Origin: JAOUEE01 sp051011595
GTDB lineage: Bacteria; Actinomycetota; Acidimicrobiia; Acidimicrobiales; SHLQ01
Direction of reading: 5' to 3'
Assembly: GCA_051011595.1 (NCBI GenBank)
Contig: JBPCTQ010000293.1
Location: 1-11,749, forward strand
DNA length: 11,749 bases
Part shown: piece by piece, positions 1 through 6,960 of the stretch
How the letters are laid out: the number at the start of each line of letters is the position of its first letter
Numbering within the stretch: the first letter of the stretch is position 1
The notes under the pieces: model-generated
The model's database searches: none
What the model was told of the DNA's origin: nothing
The model's input: only the letters and a program-made list of their open reading frames with translations
Made by a program: the position numbers and the translations under genes

Positions 1-1150
1 GGAACTCTCGCTGGGTACGTGCCCGCAGCGCAGCGATGGCCCCCACCACCAGACCGACCAGAATCAGGGCAGTGGTCCAGCCCTCGAATGCCCGGCCGGG
101 GCTCCACCACGCCAGCAGCAACAACAAGATCACCGTGCCACCGATCACTGCGCCAGTGGAGGCATTGAGGGCCGGGGCGAGCATCCGCCGGGCGGCAACC
201 GCCCAGCGGTGGTCACCCATGAGCGCCGTGAACGCGACGATCAACAATCCGTATATCAGCGCCGACCAACCGACCTGTCGCAACAATCCGGTGGCCACCG
301 TCGCCACCGTGTCGGCGGTGGCACGGTTGCTGGGTTCGTTCACGATGGCGTCGACCAACGCTCGCACCGCCAGGGTGCGCGCCACCAGCAGGATGATGCC
401 CACCGCAGTGAGACTCCATCCCACGTTGCGGAGCACACGCATCCGCCGGCCCCGGGCCAGGTAGACGGCCAGTGCGTACAGGGCCACCAGCAGCACGATC
501 AGGAACCAGGTCAAGAAGTCGAGCACCTTGACCGCCTGCTGCACAGTGTCGAGCTCGTCGGATTCGAAGATGACGATGCGGCCGGCATCTTCGGGAATGC
601 CCTCGAGGCGGTCCCCCGAGATTCCGAACGACTCGCCGACGTTGATCACCAGTGGCCGCAGCTCTAGCGCCACCACCCCATCAGCGGTGGAGATCCCCTC
701 TCGGGTTTCGTCACGCAGGATGGCCACCATGGTCTCGTGGGCTTCTCGGTTGGTTGCCTCCCACGTGTCCTGGAATGCATCCGAGCTCAGCAGCCGCTCG
801 ACACCGTCGGTCAGTGGTCCCCGCAACGCGCCGGCCAGAGGCCCGGCGAAACCCTTGAAGTCGTCGGGGAAACGTTCCTCGAGACCGGCGGTCACATCAC
901 CTTCCTCGTAGAGCACGTTCACGAGATAGTTCGACACCGCCTGCTGCACCTCTTCCTGCTCGAGCAGCTCGGTCGACAGCCCGACCCATTCATCGGTGTC
1001 GAGGGCCTGTGTGCGTCCCCAGACCGTGAGTGCACTCAGAATGGCCACCACCGTCGCCAGTCCGATGAGGATCGCGGGCCAACGTGACGGCTTCGGGTCG
1101 GGGTTGTGGACCGTCTCCGGCTCGTCAGCATCGTTCGTGTTGTCTGCCAC
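1..1150 (-). CDS. Multi-pass membrane protein, paralogous to the membrane module of the neighbouring PI-PLC fusion (C-terminus cut by window edge)
   Basis: The reverse strand is open from a GTG at 1150 to the left edge, giving 383 residues with no stop, so the C-terminus is missing. Residues 1-22 are a polar, probably cytoplasmic tail. A first membrane helix (about 24-43) is followed by a soluble stretch of about 165 residues (DTDEWVGL..., about 44-210), probably extracytoplasmic. Then come hydrophobic helices at about 212-231, 242-261, 292-311, 333-350 and 357-374. The gene lies 76 bases downstream of the PI-PLC fusion gene on the same strand and is probably co-transcribed with it. The DTDEW... 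segment aligns without gaps with DSSEF... after the first helix of that protein, and the helix 2-3 regions also resemble each other, so I read them as paralogous modules. Function is unknown. A downstream soluble domain could lie outside the window. The coding call is firm; the functional call is not. Confidence 0.85.
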   Translation of the reverse strand, partial: MADNTNDADEPETVHNPDPKPSRWPAILIGLATVVAILSALTVWGRTQALDTDEWVGLSTELLEQEEVQQAVSNYLVNVLYEEGDVTAGLEERFPDDFKGFAGPLAGALRGPLTDGVERLLSSDAFQDTWEATNREAHETMVAILRDETREGISTADGVVALELRPLVINVGESFGISGDRLEGIPEDAGRIVIFESDELDTVQQAVKVLDFLTWFLIVLLVALYALAVYLARGRRMRVLRNVGWSLTAVGIILLVARTLAVRALVDAIVNEPSNRATADTVATVATGLLRQVGWSALIYGLLIVAFTALMGDHRWAVAARRMLAPALNASTGAVIGGTVILLLLLAWWSPGRAFEGWTTALILVGLVVGAIAALRARTQREF

Positions 1151-1155
1151 TGCTA

Positions 1156-1162
1156 CCTTCCT
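1156..1162 (-). promoter_or_regulatory. Ribosome binding site for the left-edge membrane protein
   Basis: The minus strand reads AGGAAGG, then five bases (TAGCA), then GTG at 1150. This is a good Shine-Dalgarno sequence at normal spacing, and it decides the GTG start because there is no ATG nearby in the frame. Confidence 0.7.
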
Positions 1163-1226
1163 CGGTCCGGCGCTGGTCGCCTGCCGGCTGGGTGTCGAGT
1201 GGTCCCTTCACTACCAGAGTCGAGAC

Positions 1227-3302
1227 CTATCCCGCCGGATCGTCGTTGCGTCGCTCCACCACGGCAACCACATCACCGCGAAGGGCGTAGTCGACGGCAA
1301 TCAGGTTGACGGCCTGCCCCCTCTCGGCCGTACAGCGGTCCAGCCGGTCGTTGATCACGGCGGCTGCGTTGGCTTCGTCGGACGCGGTCGGCGACACCGG
1401 GTTGAGCCAATGGTTGATCAGCAGGATGGGACTCTCGCTCGAACCCCGATTGAGGCCACACTCGAATTCGGCCACCGTGCTGTAGCTGAAGGCCGTGTCC
1501 TGCACCAGGGTGAAGGCATCGTGGTACCAGGGGTATTGGCCCGACACGTTCTCGGCGGAGACGAACACTCGGGTCCCAGCCTCGATCATCTCGGTCAACG
1601 TCGGCCACGGTTGCCCGGGTTGATGGGCGTAGACGAGATCGATCAACCCGCTCTCTTCGAACGCGCCGGCAATGTCGTCGGGTTGGGGACCCTCGTCCTG
1701 GATGATGATGGTGATCACCTCGTTGGGGTGATCGTCGAGAAAGGACTTCACCAACCGCAACTCTTCGGCGAAGGGTTTGGCGCCGATTTCACAGAACGCG
1801 TGGCACAGGAACAGGTCTCGCCGACCACCGGAGAGTTCGTTGGCTGCCACCGTGGCCTCGGCCGAGGCCACGGCCGCCTCGCCGACCTCGAGTACCAGCT
1901 GCTCACGTTCGGATGGGGTCAGCGGCGCCCGGTCGGTGACAGTCACGTCGCCCCCGTTGTCGAGCCCGAAGTACACGTCGATGAGCAAACCCCTGATTCC
2001 GCTCTCGAGCTGCGGCACGATCCCGACACTCTGATACCCCAGGACGAAACCGTCGGCGGCGGCCGCGTTCGAGTTGTGGGTGGCGGCCATCAACACCTCG
2101 TCGAATGGTCGATCACACAGCGCGGTGCTGCCATTGCAGTCCTGCCCATCGGCCGTGGTGGCCGCCGCGGTCTCGCCGCCACTTCGCCACAAGCCCACGA
2201 ACGCCAGCACGCCGACCACCACCAACACACATGAACCCAACCAGCGGACCCCGCGGGATGACCGCTTTCGATCCGTTGCCGGCTCCAAGGCCCCGGTCGT
2301 GAGGAACGGGGCGACGGCGGACAGGATCTCTCTGACCCCCACCGCCACCATGGCGGCACCCACCACGGTCACCGCGAACTGCACCACCCGGGACCACTCG
2401 GCGATCAACAACACACCCGCTGCCGCCACGACGAGACCCCACACGGCCCGCCCCCGCCGCGACGAGCGGCGGCCCAGCTGTTGCCGCAGCCTCGCCAGCC
2501 GGGCTCGCGGCACGATGTCACTCACGCCGTACCAGGCGACCACGGCGATCACCGCACCGATGCTCGCCACCAGGAGAATCCAGCTGGGCAGCTCGACCAC
2601 GAATGCATCCCAGACCGCCGCCGCGGTATCACTGCCCGACACGACCACGGCTCGAACGATCAGCTCGAGCACCAACACGATCGCGGCCGCGCCCATACCC
2701 GCCAAACCCACCACGATGAGCATTCGACGAGGGTCAGCCGCAAGCCAGATGGCGCCGACGAAGGCTGCCACTGCAACCACGAGGAACAGGAACGCCAACA
2801 GCCGGATGTCTTCGCCGGTCTGCACGAGGTCGACCACCACGGGTTCGACGTCGACACCGATGATCGCATCGGTGAGCTCGTCGGGGATGATCGCTCCCAC
2901 CTCGGGATCCAGGACAGTGAGCTGGGTCTTGGCCACCAGGATCAGATCGGCCAACTGGACGGTGACGGTGTCGGTGTCCTCGGTGAACACCGTCCGGTGG
3001 AGGTCTTCGATGCCACCCCGCACGATCTGGCCGGCGACTTCGGATCCGAGCAGACCACTGATCACCGTTTCGAGGAGGGGTTGAACGGCGAGCAGTTCCG
3101 GCTCGGCCTCGAGCAACTGCATCACCACCTGGTCCGTCAGGGCCGCGTTGACCTCGTCGGTCGTGAAGGCGACCTCTGTTCGCGCCGCGAACTCACTGCT
3201 GTCGACGAAGGTGTCGCGGACGAATCCGGCCAGGATGGCCAGGACCAGGCTGACCGTACCCACAGCGACCAGAACCGTGCCGAGCCAGCCTCTCGTTGTC
3301 AT
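1227..3302 (-). CDS. Membrane protein with C-terminal extracytoplasmic PI-PLC-like phosphodiesterase domain
   Basis: This is a 691-residue fusion. Residues 1-372 hold about seven membrane helices (near 7-28, 167-188, 194-218, 241-259, 286-301, 304-325, 353-372) with a soluble loop at 29-166. An odd number of helices with an inside N-terminus places the C-terminal domain outside the cell. Residues 395-685 match the PI-PLC-like TIM-barrel family related to plant At5g67130: AATHNSN (His409, first catalytic His), GIRGLLIDVY (435-444), LCHAFC (His501, second catalytic His), a helix ending HPNEVITIIIQD (525-536), and INHWLNP (629-635). Six cysteines (389, 396, 500, 504, 615, 657) lie in the outer domain, against one (358) before it, which suggests disulfides. 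About 45 residues (451-495) are inserted between the strand and the second His. The frame stays open upstream to 3803, but that part is antisense to the Ddn gene. ATG 3302 directly precedes the first helix; no clear Shine-Dalgarno is seen. The substrate is unknown; phosphoinositide or other phosphodiester lipid cleavage is inferred only. Confidence 0.88.
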   Translation of the reverse strand: MTTRGWLGTVLVAVGTVSLVLAILAGFVRDTFVDSSEFAARTEVAFTTDEVNAALTDQVVMQLLEAEPELLAVQPLLETVISGLLGSEVAGQIVRGGIEDLHRTVFTEDTDTVTVQLADLILVAKTQLTVLDPEVGAIIPDELTDAIIGVDVEPVVVDLVQTGEDIRLLAFLFLVVAVAAFVGAIWLAADPRRMLIVVGLAGMGAAAIVLVLELIVRAVVVSGSDTAAAVWDAFVVELPSWILLVASIGAVIAVVAWYGVSDIVPRARLARLRQQLGRRSSRRGRAVWGLVVAAAGVLLIAEWSRVVQFAVTVVGAAMVAVGVREILSAVAPFLTTGALEPATDRKRSSRGVRWLGSCVLVVVGVLAFVGLWRSGGETAAATTADGQDCNGSTALCDRPFDEVLMAATHNSNAAAADGFVLGYQSVGIVPQLESGIRGLLIDVYFGLDNGGDVTVTDRAPLTPSEREQLVLEVGEAAVASAEATVAANELSGGRRDLFLCHAFCEIGAKPFAEELRLVKSFLDDHPNEVITIIIQDEGPQPDDIAGAFEESGLIDLVYAHQPGQPWPTLTEMIEAGTRVFVSAENVSGQYPWYHDAFTLVQDTAFSYSTVAEFECGLNRGSSESPILLINHWLNPVSPTASDEANAAAVINDRLDRCTAERGQAVNLIAVDYALRGDVVAVVERRNDDPAG
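1850..1873. repeat. Perfect 24-bp palindrome inside the PI-PLC gene
   Basis: CCGTGGCCTCGG is followed immediately by its exact reverse complement, with no spacer. The palindrome lies in codons for an Ala/Glu-rich helical segment (EAAVASAEATVAA) in the 451-495 insertion of the PI-PLC domain. GC-rich Ala, Ser and Glu codons make self-complementarity more likely, so it may simply follow from the protein sequence. Confidence 0.75.
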
Positions 3303-3482
3303 GGTCGGAGCCGCGTCGGCAACACTGGTGCCTGGTCGTCGCTCGCTCGCAGACGCGCAGCCGGATACATGGGCCGCGAGGATACCCACCCCGCGCCCCC
3401 CGCCGGCCGGAGGCCATTGTCGAGCAGGCCACCTGCAATCATGGGTTCGATGCCCACGCTGGGCACCCGACAAGGAGCACGC
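3303..3482. other. Divergent intergenic region between the PI-PLC fusion and Ddn genes
   Basis: These 180 bases must hold the start signals of both genes. I see no convincing pair of -35 and -10 boxes in either direction. The only solid element is the Shine-Dalgarno of the Ddn gene. ATG codons at 3441 and 3450 are in frame with the Ddn gene but have no Shine-Dalgarno of that quality. Confidence 0.5.
3472..3477 (+). promoter_or_regulatory. Ribosome binding site of the Ddn-family gene
   Basis: AAGGAG sits five bases before ATG 3483. It picks this start over the in-frame ATG codons at 3441 and 3450. Confidence 0.8.
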
Positions 3483-3887
3483 ATGAACGATTGGAACGCC
3501 GCAGTGGTGGAGGAGTTTCGCAGCAACGGAGGCCGGGTCGAACAATTCGGCGACGCCCCCCTGGTGATCCTCAACACGATCGGGGCCAAGACGGGCCAGG
3601 TCCGAGAGATCCCACTGGTCACCCTCCAGACCGACGATCGCATCTTTGTGTTCGCGTCGGCTGCGGGCGCACCGAAACACCCGGACTGGTATCACAACCT
3701 TCTGGCCAACCCCGAGATCGACGTGGAGATCGGCACTGAGAAGTTCCGGGCCGAGCTGGCCCCACTCGACGAAGCGGCGAGCGCCGAGCGGCTCGGACAA
3801 CAAGCAGCGCTCATGCCGCAGTTCGGCGAGTACGTGACCAGCGCCGCGCCTCGGCTGATCCCGGCCTTCGAGATCCGCCGACGCTGA
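3483..3887 (+). CDS. Ddn-family (deazaflavin/F420-dependent) nitroreductase-like oxidoreductase
   Basis: This 134-residue protein has the usual length and signature of the actinobacterial deazaflavin-dependent nitroreductase (Ddn) family, split beta-barrel proteins that use the reduced cofactor F420. Visible marks are VVEEFRSNGG (8-17), the strand-turn NTIGAKTGQVREIPLV (31-46), the cofactor-site stretch GAPKHPDWYHNLLANP (62-77) and the following strand IDVEIG (79-84). There are no membrane helices and no signal peptide, so it is probably cytoplasmic or loosely membrane-associated. It stands alone on the plus strand, divergent from the PI-PLC fusion gene and convergent with the GHMP kinase, whose stop codon is 18 bases past its own. 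The substrate cannot be told; family members reduce quinones, nitro compounds or enones. The family call is secure. Confidence 0.93.
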   Translation: MNDWNAAVVEEFRSNGGRVEQFGDAPLVILNTIGAKTGQVREIPLVTLQTDDRIFVFASAAGAPKHPDWYHNLLANPEIDVEIGTEKFRAELAPLDEAASAERLGQQAALMPQFGEYVTSAAPRLIPAFEIRRR

Positions 3888-3915
3888 GCCGTCACCCGTC
3901 GGCCGTCACCCGTCG
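3888..3915. repeat. Tandem 14-bp direct duplication between convergent gene ends
   Basis: GCCGTCACCCGTCG occurs twice back to back (3888-3901 and 3902-3915), starting right after the Ddn stop codon. The second copy carries the last codons and the TGA stop of the GHMP kinase on the other strand. It looks like a slippage duplication. It has no inverted symmetry, so it is not itself a terminator. Confidence 0.85.
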
Positions 3916-4943
3916 AGGATGGCGACTTCGACGCCCGAGGAGATGGCAGTGGGCACGGCACGAATCGACGGGTGCTCCGACGCAATCGCGGACTCGAACT
4001 CCCGCTTGGCCTTCGGGTCCAAGAACAGGATCGAGAGCGAACCACCGTCACCACCGGCGCCGTTCACCTTCCAGCCCAGGGCACCGAATGCCTCGGCCCG
4101 CCGGCCGACCACCTCTGCCTGCGGGCTGACCAGGCCGGGGTGCAGAGCCCGCTGCGCGGTCGTGTTGGCCTTCATGGCCTGGCCGAACCCGACCAGGTCA
4201 CCTTCGGTCAATGCGTGCACCCCCCGCCGCGCCGCCGAGCGGAGATCCTCCAGCGCCGGCGTGTCGGGACCGGTTCGCTCCAGCCCGGCGATCACCATGT
4301 GGTGCACCGCCGATGATGCATGTGGTCGCCCCAGGTAGATGAGCGACAGACCCGAGTCGATGGCTGCCGCCGTTGTGTCGGCCAGGGCGATCCGCCGTTG
4401 CTGCGACCGCGGGTACTCGTCGATCTCGATGTCGATCACGCCTCCGTGGGCGGCACACAGCTGATCCTGGATGCCCGATTGGGCGCCGAGATCATCGGTC
4501 TCGACCCGGTGCGCCACACCGGCCAGCTGTTCGGGGGTCATGGCCCCTTCCCCACGTAGGGCAGCCAAGGCGCCGAGCACGGCGACGCACACCGATGCCG
4601 AGGTCCCTGTGGCTGCGCCCGGTGGTGCGTCGGAGCGAACAGCCATGTCGATCGAGCAGGGCTCCGTGGGGAACATGCGCACGACGGCGGCCTCGATCAG
4701 CTGGTGGGGCCCGCTCGGCCGCGTGTCGGCGGTGATCTCGAGCTGGTCTCTGTAGTTCTGCAAGGTGACCACCACCGCTGCGGGACGCGAGGTCGGTCGC
4801 ACGTCCATCTTCACGTGGACCCGGGGGGAGACACCGATGTTGACGACCCGGCCCCGACGGGCGAACCACGTGTCGGTCCAACCACCCAGATCACACACCC
4901 GTATGGGGGCGCTGGCTTCTATCCGCAGGTCGTGGTCGATCAT
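3906..4943 (-). CDS. GHMP-family sugar kinase (fucokinase / heptose-7-phosphate kinase-like)
   Basis: This 345-residue protein has the full GHMP kinase layout. Motif 1 is APIRVCDLGGWTDTW (12-26); GGWTD resembles the GHMP domain of L-fucokinase (FKP) and related heptokinases (HddA, COG2605) rather than galactokinase. Motif 2, the ATP phosphate loop, is PPGAATGTSAS (107-117). GIQDQLCAAHGG (157-168) carries the likely catalytic Asp160. Motif 3 is NGAGGDGGSL (294-303). It should phosphorylate a sugar or sugar phosphate with ATP in the cytoplasm; the exact substrate is not readable. No nucleotidyltransferase, isomerase, epimerase or glycosyltransferase lies beside it, so it is an orphan here. The ATG at 4943 has a weak purine-rich AAAGAGA upstream. 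It converges with the Ddn gene and diverges from the alpha/beta hydrolase gene. Confidence 0.9.
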   Translation of the reverse strand: MIDHDLRIEASAPIRVCDLGGWTDTWFARRGRVVNIGVSPRVHVKMDVRPTSRPAAVVVTLQNYRDQLEITADTRPSGPHQLIEAAVVRMFPTEPCSIDMAVRSDAPPGAATGTSASVCVAVLGALAALRGEGAMTPEQLAGVAHRVETDDLGAQSGIQDQLCAAHGGVIDIEIDEYPRSQQRRIALADTTAAAIDSGLSLIYLGRPHASSAVHHMVIAGLERTGPDTPALEDLRSAARRGVHALTEGDLVGFGQAMKANTTAQRALHPGLVSPQAEVVGRRAEAFGALGWKVNGAGGDGGSLSILFLDPKAKREFESAIASEHPSIRAVPTAISSGVEVAILDG

Positions 4944-5139
4944 CGCTGTTCTCTTTGGCGCCGAGTGTCGCCCAGCGACTCACCGCGGGGCAACGTCCTC
5001 GACGGGTGTCGTCGCCGTCGAGAGCGCTACGTTGGTCACCTTCCAGTTTCAGGCCGTCGACAGTTGTACCCGCGGTATCGGGCCGGGGGCGCACGAACAA
5101 TCGTTGACGAACCGAAGAACGGCGATCGAGGTACAGGAA
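4944..5139. promoter_or_regulatory. Divergent promoter region between the GHMP kinase and Abhydrolase_9 genes
   Basis: These 196 bases separate two divergent starts and probably hold both promoters. For the kinase, TTGTTC (5095-5100) and TACCGC (5072-5077) on the minus strand are 17 bases apart, but the match to consensus is weak. For the hydrolase, TTGACG at 5104-5109 has no good -10 partner. For the hydrolase start, GAGG (5128-5131) lies eight bases before ATG 5140. I see no operator-like inverted repeat. Confidence 0.35.
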
Positions 5140-6951
5140 ATGCCCACAGACGACGAGACGGTGGCAACCGACGACGAGCCACAGATCTCCACCGAACCCG
5201 ACGCCGCCGGCGACGAGGCACTGGCGGCGACGACCCCGCCCGAGCCCCGGCGGTGGCACCGGCTGCGATGGATCTTCACCCGACGACTCTGTTTCGGCGG
5301 CTTGGCCGGAGGTTTGGTGCTGTTCTGCCTGTCGATGACCCCCTCGCTCGTGCCCCGCTCTTGGTTCTTCCAGGGCCTGGTCAGCGGCGTGGCTGCCGCC
5401 ATCGGTTACGGGGTGGGCAGCGCATTGTCGGCTGGCATCCGCAAGCTGCTCAGCTCAGAACCCGCTCCCGACCAGAAGCGGGTCGCCTGGTGGATCCTGG
5501 CCGGTTCGACCCTGGTGTTCGGTGGCCTCTTCCTCTGGATGGGCACCGAGTGGCAACAAGACGTACGCCGCCTGATGGACATGGAACAGCTCAAGACCAC
5601 CGAGTGGGGCGGGATCGTGCTGCTGGCTGCGTTCGTCTTCGCCCTGCTGATGGTGATCTCCCGTCTCATTCGGGGCGGCACCCGGGTCATCATCCGTCTG
5701 CTCGACAAGTTCCTCCCCCATCGAGTCACGGTTGTGGCCGGAACGGCCATCATGGCCCTCCTTGTCATCGGCTTCCTCCAGGGAGTGCTGTTCGACGGCC
5801 TCGTGTCCGGCATCAACTCCACCTACTCCACCATCGACAAGGGAACCAGCCCATGGATCCAGCAGCCGGAGTCGGCTCTGCGCACCGGGGGACCTGGTTC
5901 GGTCGTCGACTGGGACACGCTGGGGGTCAAGGGTCGAGACTTCGCCGGTGAGGGCGGCAGCCCCACCGTGGCCGATATCGAGGCTTTCAGCGGCACCGCC
6001 GCCACCGAACCCATCCGGGTGTACGTCGGCCTGCGGTCGGCCGACGAGCTCGACGATCGGGTCGACCTCGCTCTCCAGGAGCTCGAGCGCACCGGCGCCT
6101 TCGAGCGGTCGGTCATCGCCGTCATGACAACCACCGGCACCGGATGGGTCGATGAGAACGTGGCCGACTCCTTCGAGTTCCTCCACAACGGCGACACCGC
6201 TGCCGTTGCCATGCAGTACTCGTTCCTCCCCAGCTGGGTGTCGTTCCTGGTCGACCGGTCAAAGGCTTCCGAAGCCGGCGACGAGCTCATCGGCGCAGTG
6301 GTCGACCGGCTGGAACAGATTCCCGAGGCCGAGCGTCCGAAACTCGTGGTGTTCGGCGAGAGCCTGGGTTCGTTCGGCACCGAATCGGCGTTCGACGATC
6401 CCGCCGGCCTGCTGCAAAACGTCGATGGAGCACTGTTGGTCGGGCCCACCTTCGTCAATCCGCTCCACATCGATCTCACCGACGAGCGTGACGAGGACAG
6501 TCCGTTCTGGCGGCCCGTTGTCGACGACGGCGTCTCCTACCGCTTCGCCGTCGATCCTGCCGACCTCGACGACCAGTCGTTGTATGGGGCCGGCTCTCAG
6601 TGGGATGCACCACGCGTGGTGTACCTGCAGAATTCGTCCGACCCCATCACGTACTTCAACCCGGAGCTCATCTATCAGCAGCCCGAATGGCTGAAGGGCG
6701 AACGGGGCCCCGACGTGAGCAACGACATGATCTGGTTACCCATGGTGACGTTCTGGCAAGTGGCCGCCGACATGGCCTTCTCCATGGACGTCCCCGCAGG
6801 ACACGGACACCGGTACGGCTCCAACGTCGTGGACGGATGGGTCGCGATATCGGCGCCCGACGAATGGACCGACGACGACACCGCAGCCCTGCGCGACCTC
6901 ACTGACGAGCGGGCCGAAGAGCGCAACCGGCGCAAGGAGGCGGCCGGCTGA
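5140..6951 (+). CDS. Membrane-anchored alpha/beta hydrolase, Abhydrolase_9 (DUF2319) family
   Basis: This 603-residue protein matches the two-part Abhydrolase_9 family found in actinobacteria, for example mycobacterial Rv1069c. A polar acidic tail (1-40) precedes hydrophobic helices at about 50-72, 76-98, 117-136, 157-175 and 196-214. The catalytic domain then runs to the end. Visible marks are IRVYVGLRSA (292-301), the nucleophile elbow FGESLGSFG (405-413, Ser408), NSSDPITYF (498-506, candidate acid Asp501) and PAGHGHRYG (552-560, candidate His555 or His557). Five helices after a cytoplasmic tail would put the hydrolase outside the membrane, which is inference. The substrate is unknown in the family; an ester in lipid or envelope material is plausible. 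The frame is open further upstream (to 4765), but that part is antisense to the GHMP kinase. ATG 5140 has GAGG at eight bases. It converges with the PLDc_N gene nine bases downstream. Confidence 0.92.
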   Translation: MPTDDETVATDDEPQISTEPDAAGDEALAATTPPEPRRWHRLRWIFTRRLCFGGLAGGLVLFCLSMTPSLVPRSWFFQGLVSGVAAAIGYGVGSALSAGIRKLLSSEPAPDQKRVAWWILAGSTLVFGGLFLWMGTEWQQDVRRLMDMEQLKTTEWGGIVLLAAFVFALLMVISRLIRGGTRVIIRLLDKFLPHRVTVVAGTAIMALLVIGFLQGVLFDGLVSGINSTYSTIDKGTSPWIQQPESALRTGGPGSVVDWDTLGVKGRDFAGEGGSPTVADIEAFSGTAATEPIRVYVGLRSADELDDRVDLALQELERTGAFERSVIAVMTTTGTGWVDENVADSFEFLHNGDTAAVAMQYSFLPSWVSFLVDRSKASEAGDELIGAVVDRLEQIPEAERPKLVVFGESLGSFGTESAFDDPAGLLQNVDGALLVGPTFVNPLHIDLTDERDEDSPFWRPVVDDGVSYRFAVDPADLDDQSLYGAGSQWDAPRVVYLQNSSDPITYFNPELIYQQPEWLKGERGPDVSNDMIWLPMVTFWQVAADMAFSMDVPAGHGHRYGSNVVDGWVAISAPDEWTDDDTAALRDLTDERAEERNRRKEAAG

Positions 6952-6959
6952 TCGCCGGC
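6943..6959. terminator. Short hairpin between convergent genes
   Basis: GCCGGC, a five-base loop (TGATC) and GCCGGC form a six-pair GC stem. It covers the stop codon of the hydrolase and ends just before the PLDc_N stop codon. No T-run follows on either strand, so intrinsic termination is uncertain. Confidence 0.3.
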
Positions 6960-6960
6960 T

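Noticed and set aside
996..2234. Long plus-strand open frame of about 412 codons
   Set aside because: It lies antisense to the two membrane genes, has low-complexity His/Gly/Arg-rich sequence typical of shadow frames in GC-rich DNA, and matches no family.
3443..3455. GGGTTCGATGCCC, which resembles a tRNA T-arm
   Set aside because: No acceptor stem, anticodon arm or D-arm can be built around it, so it is not a tRNA.
2481..3482. Upstream extension of the Ddn reading frame on the plus strand
   Set aside because: It runs through the opposite-strand PI-PLC gene; the strong AAGGAG before ATG 3483 and the family length fix the real start.
3303..3803. N-terminal extension of the PI-PLC fusion frame (minus strand, up to 3803)
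   Set aside because: It is antisense to the well-supported Ddn gene and shows no domain or hydrophobic pattern; the first membrane helix begins right after the ATG at 3302.
4765..5139. Upstream extension of the Abhydrolase_9 frame
   Set aside because: It overlaps the GHMP kinase on the other strand and has no family similarity; GAGG before ATG 5140 fits the start.
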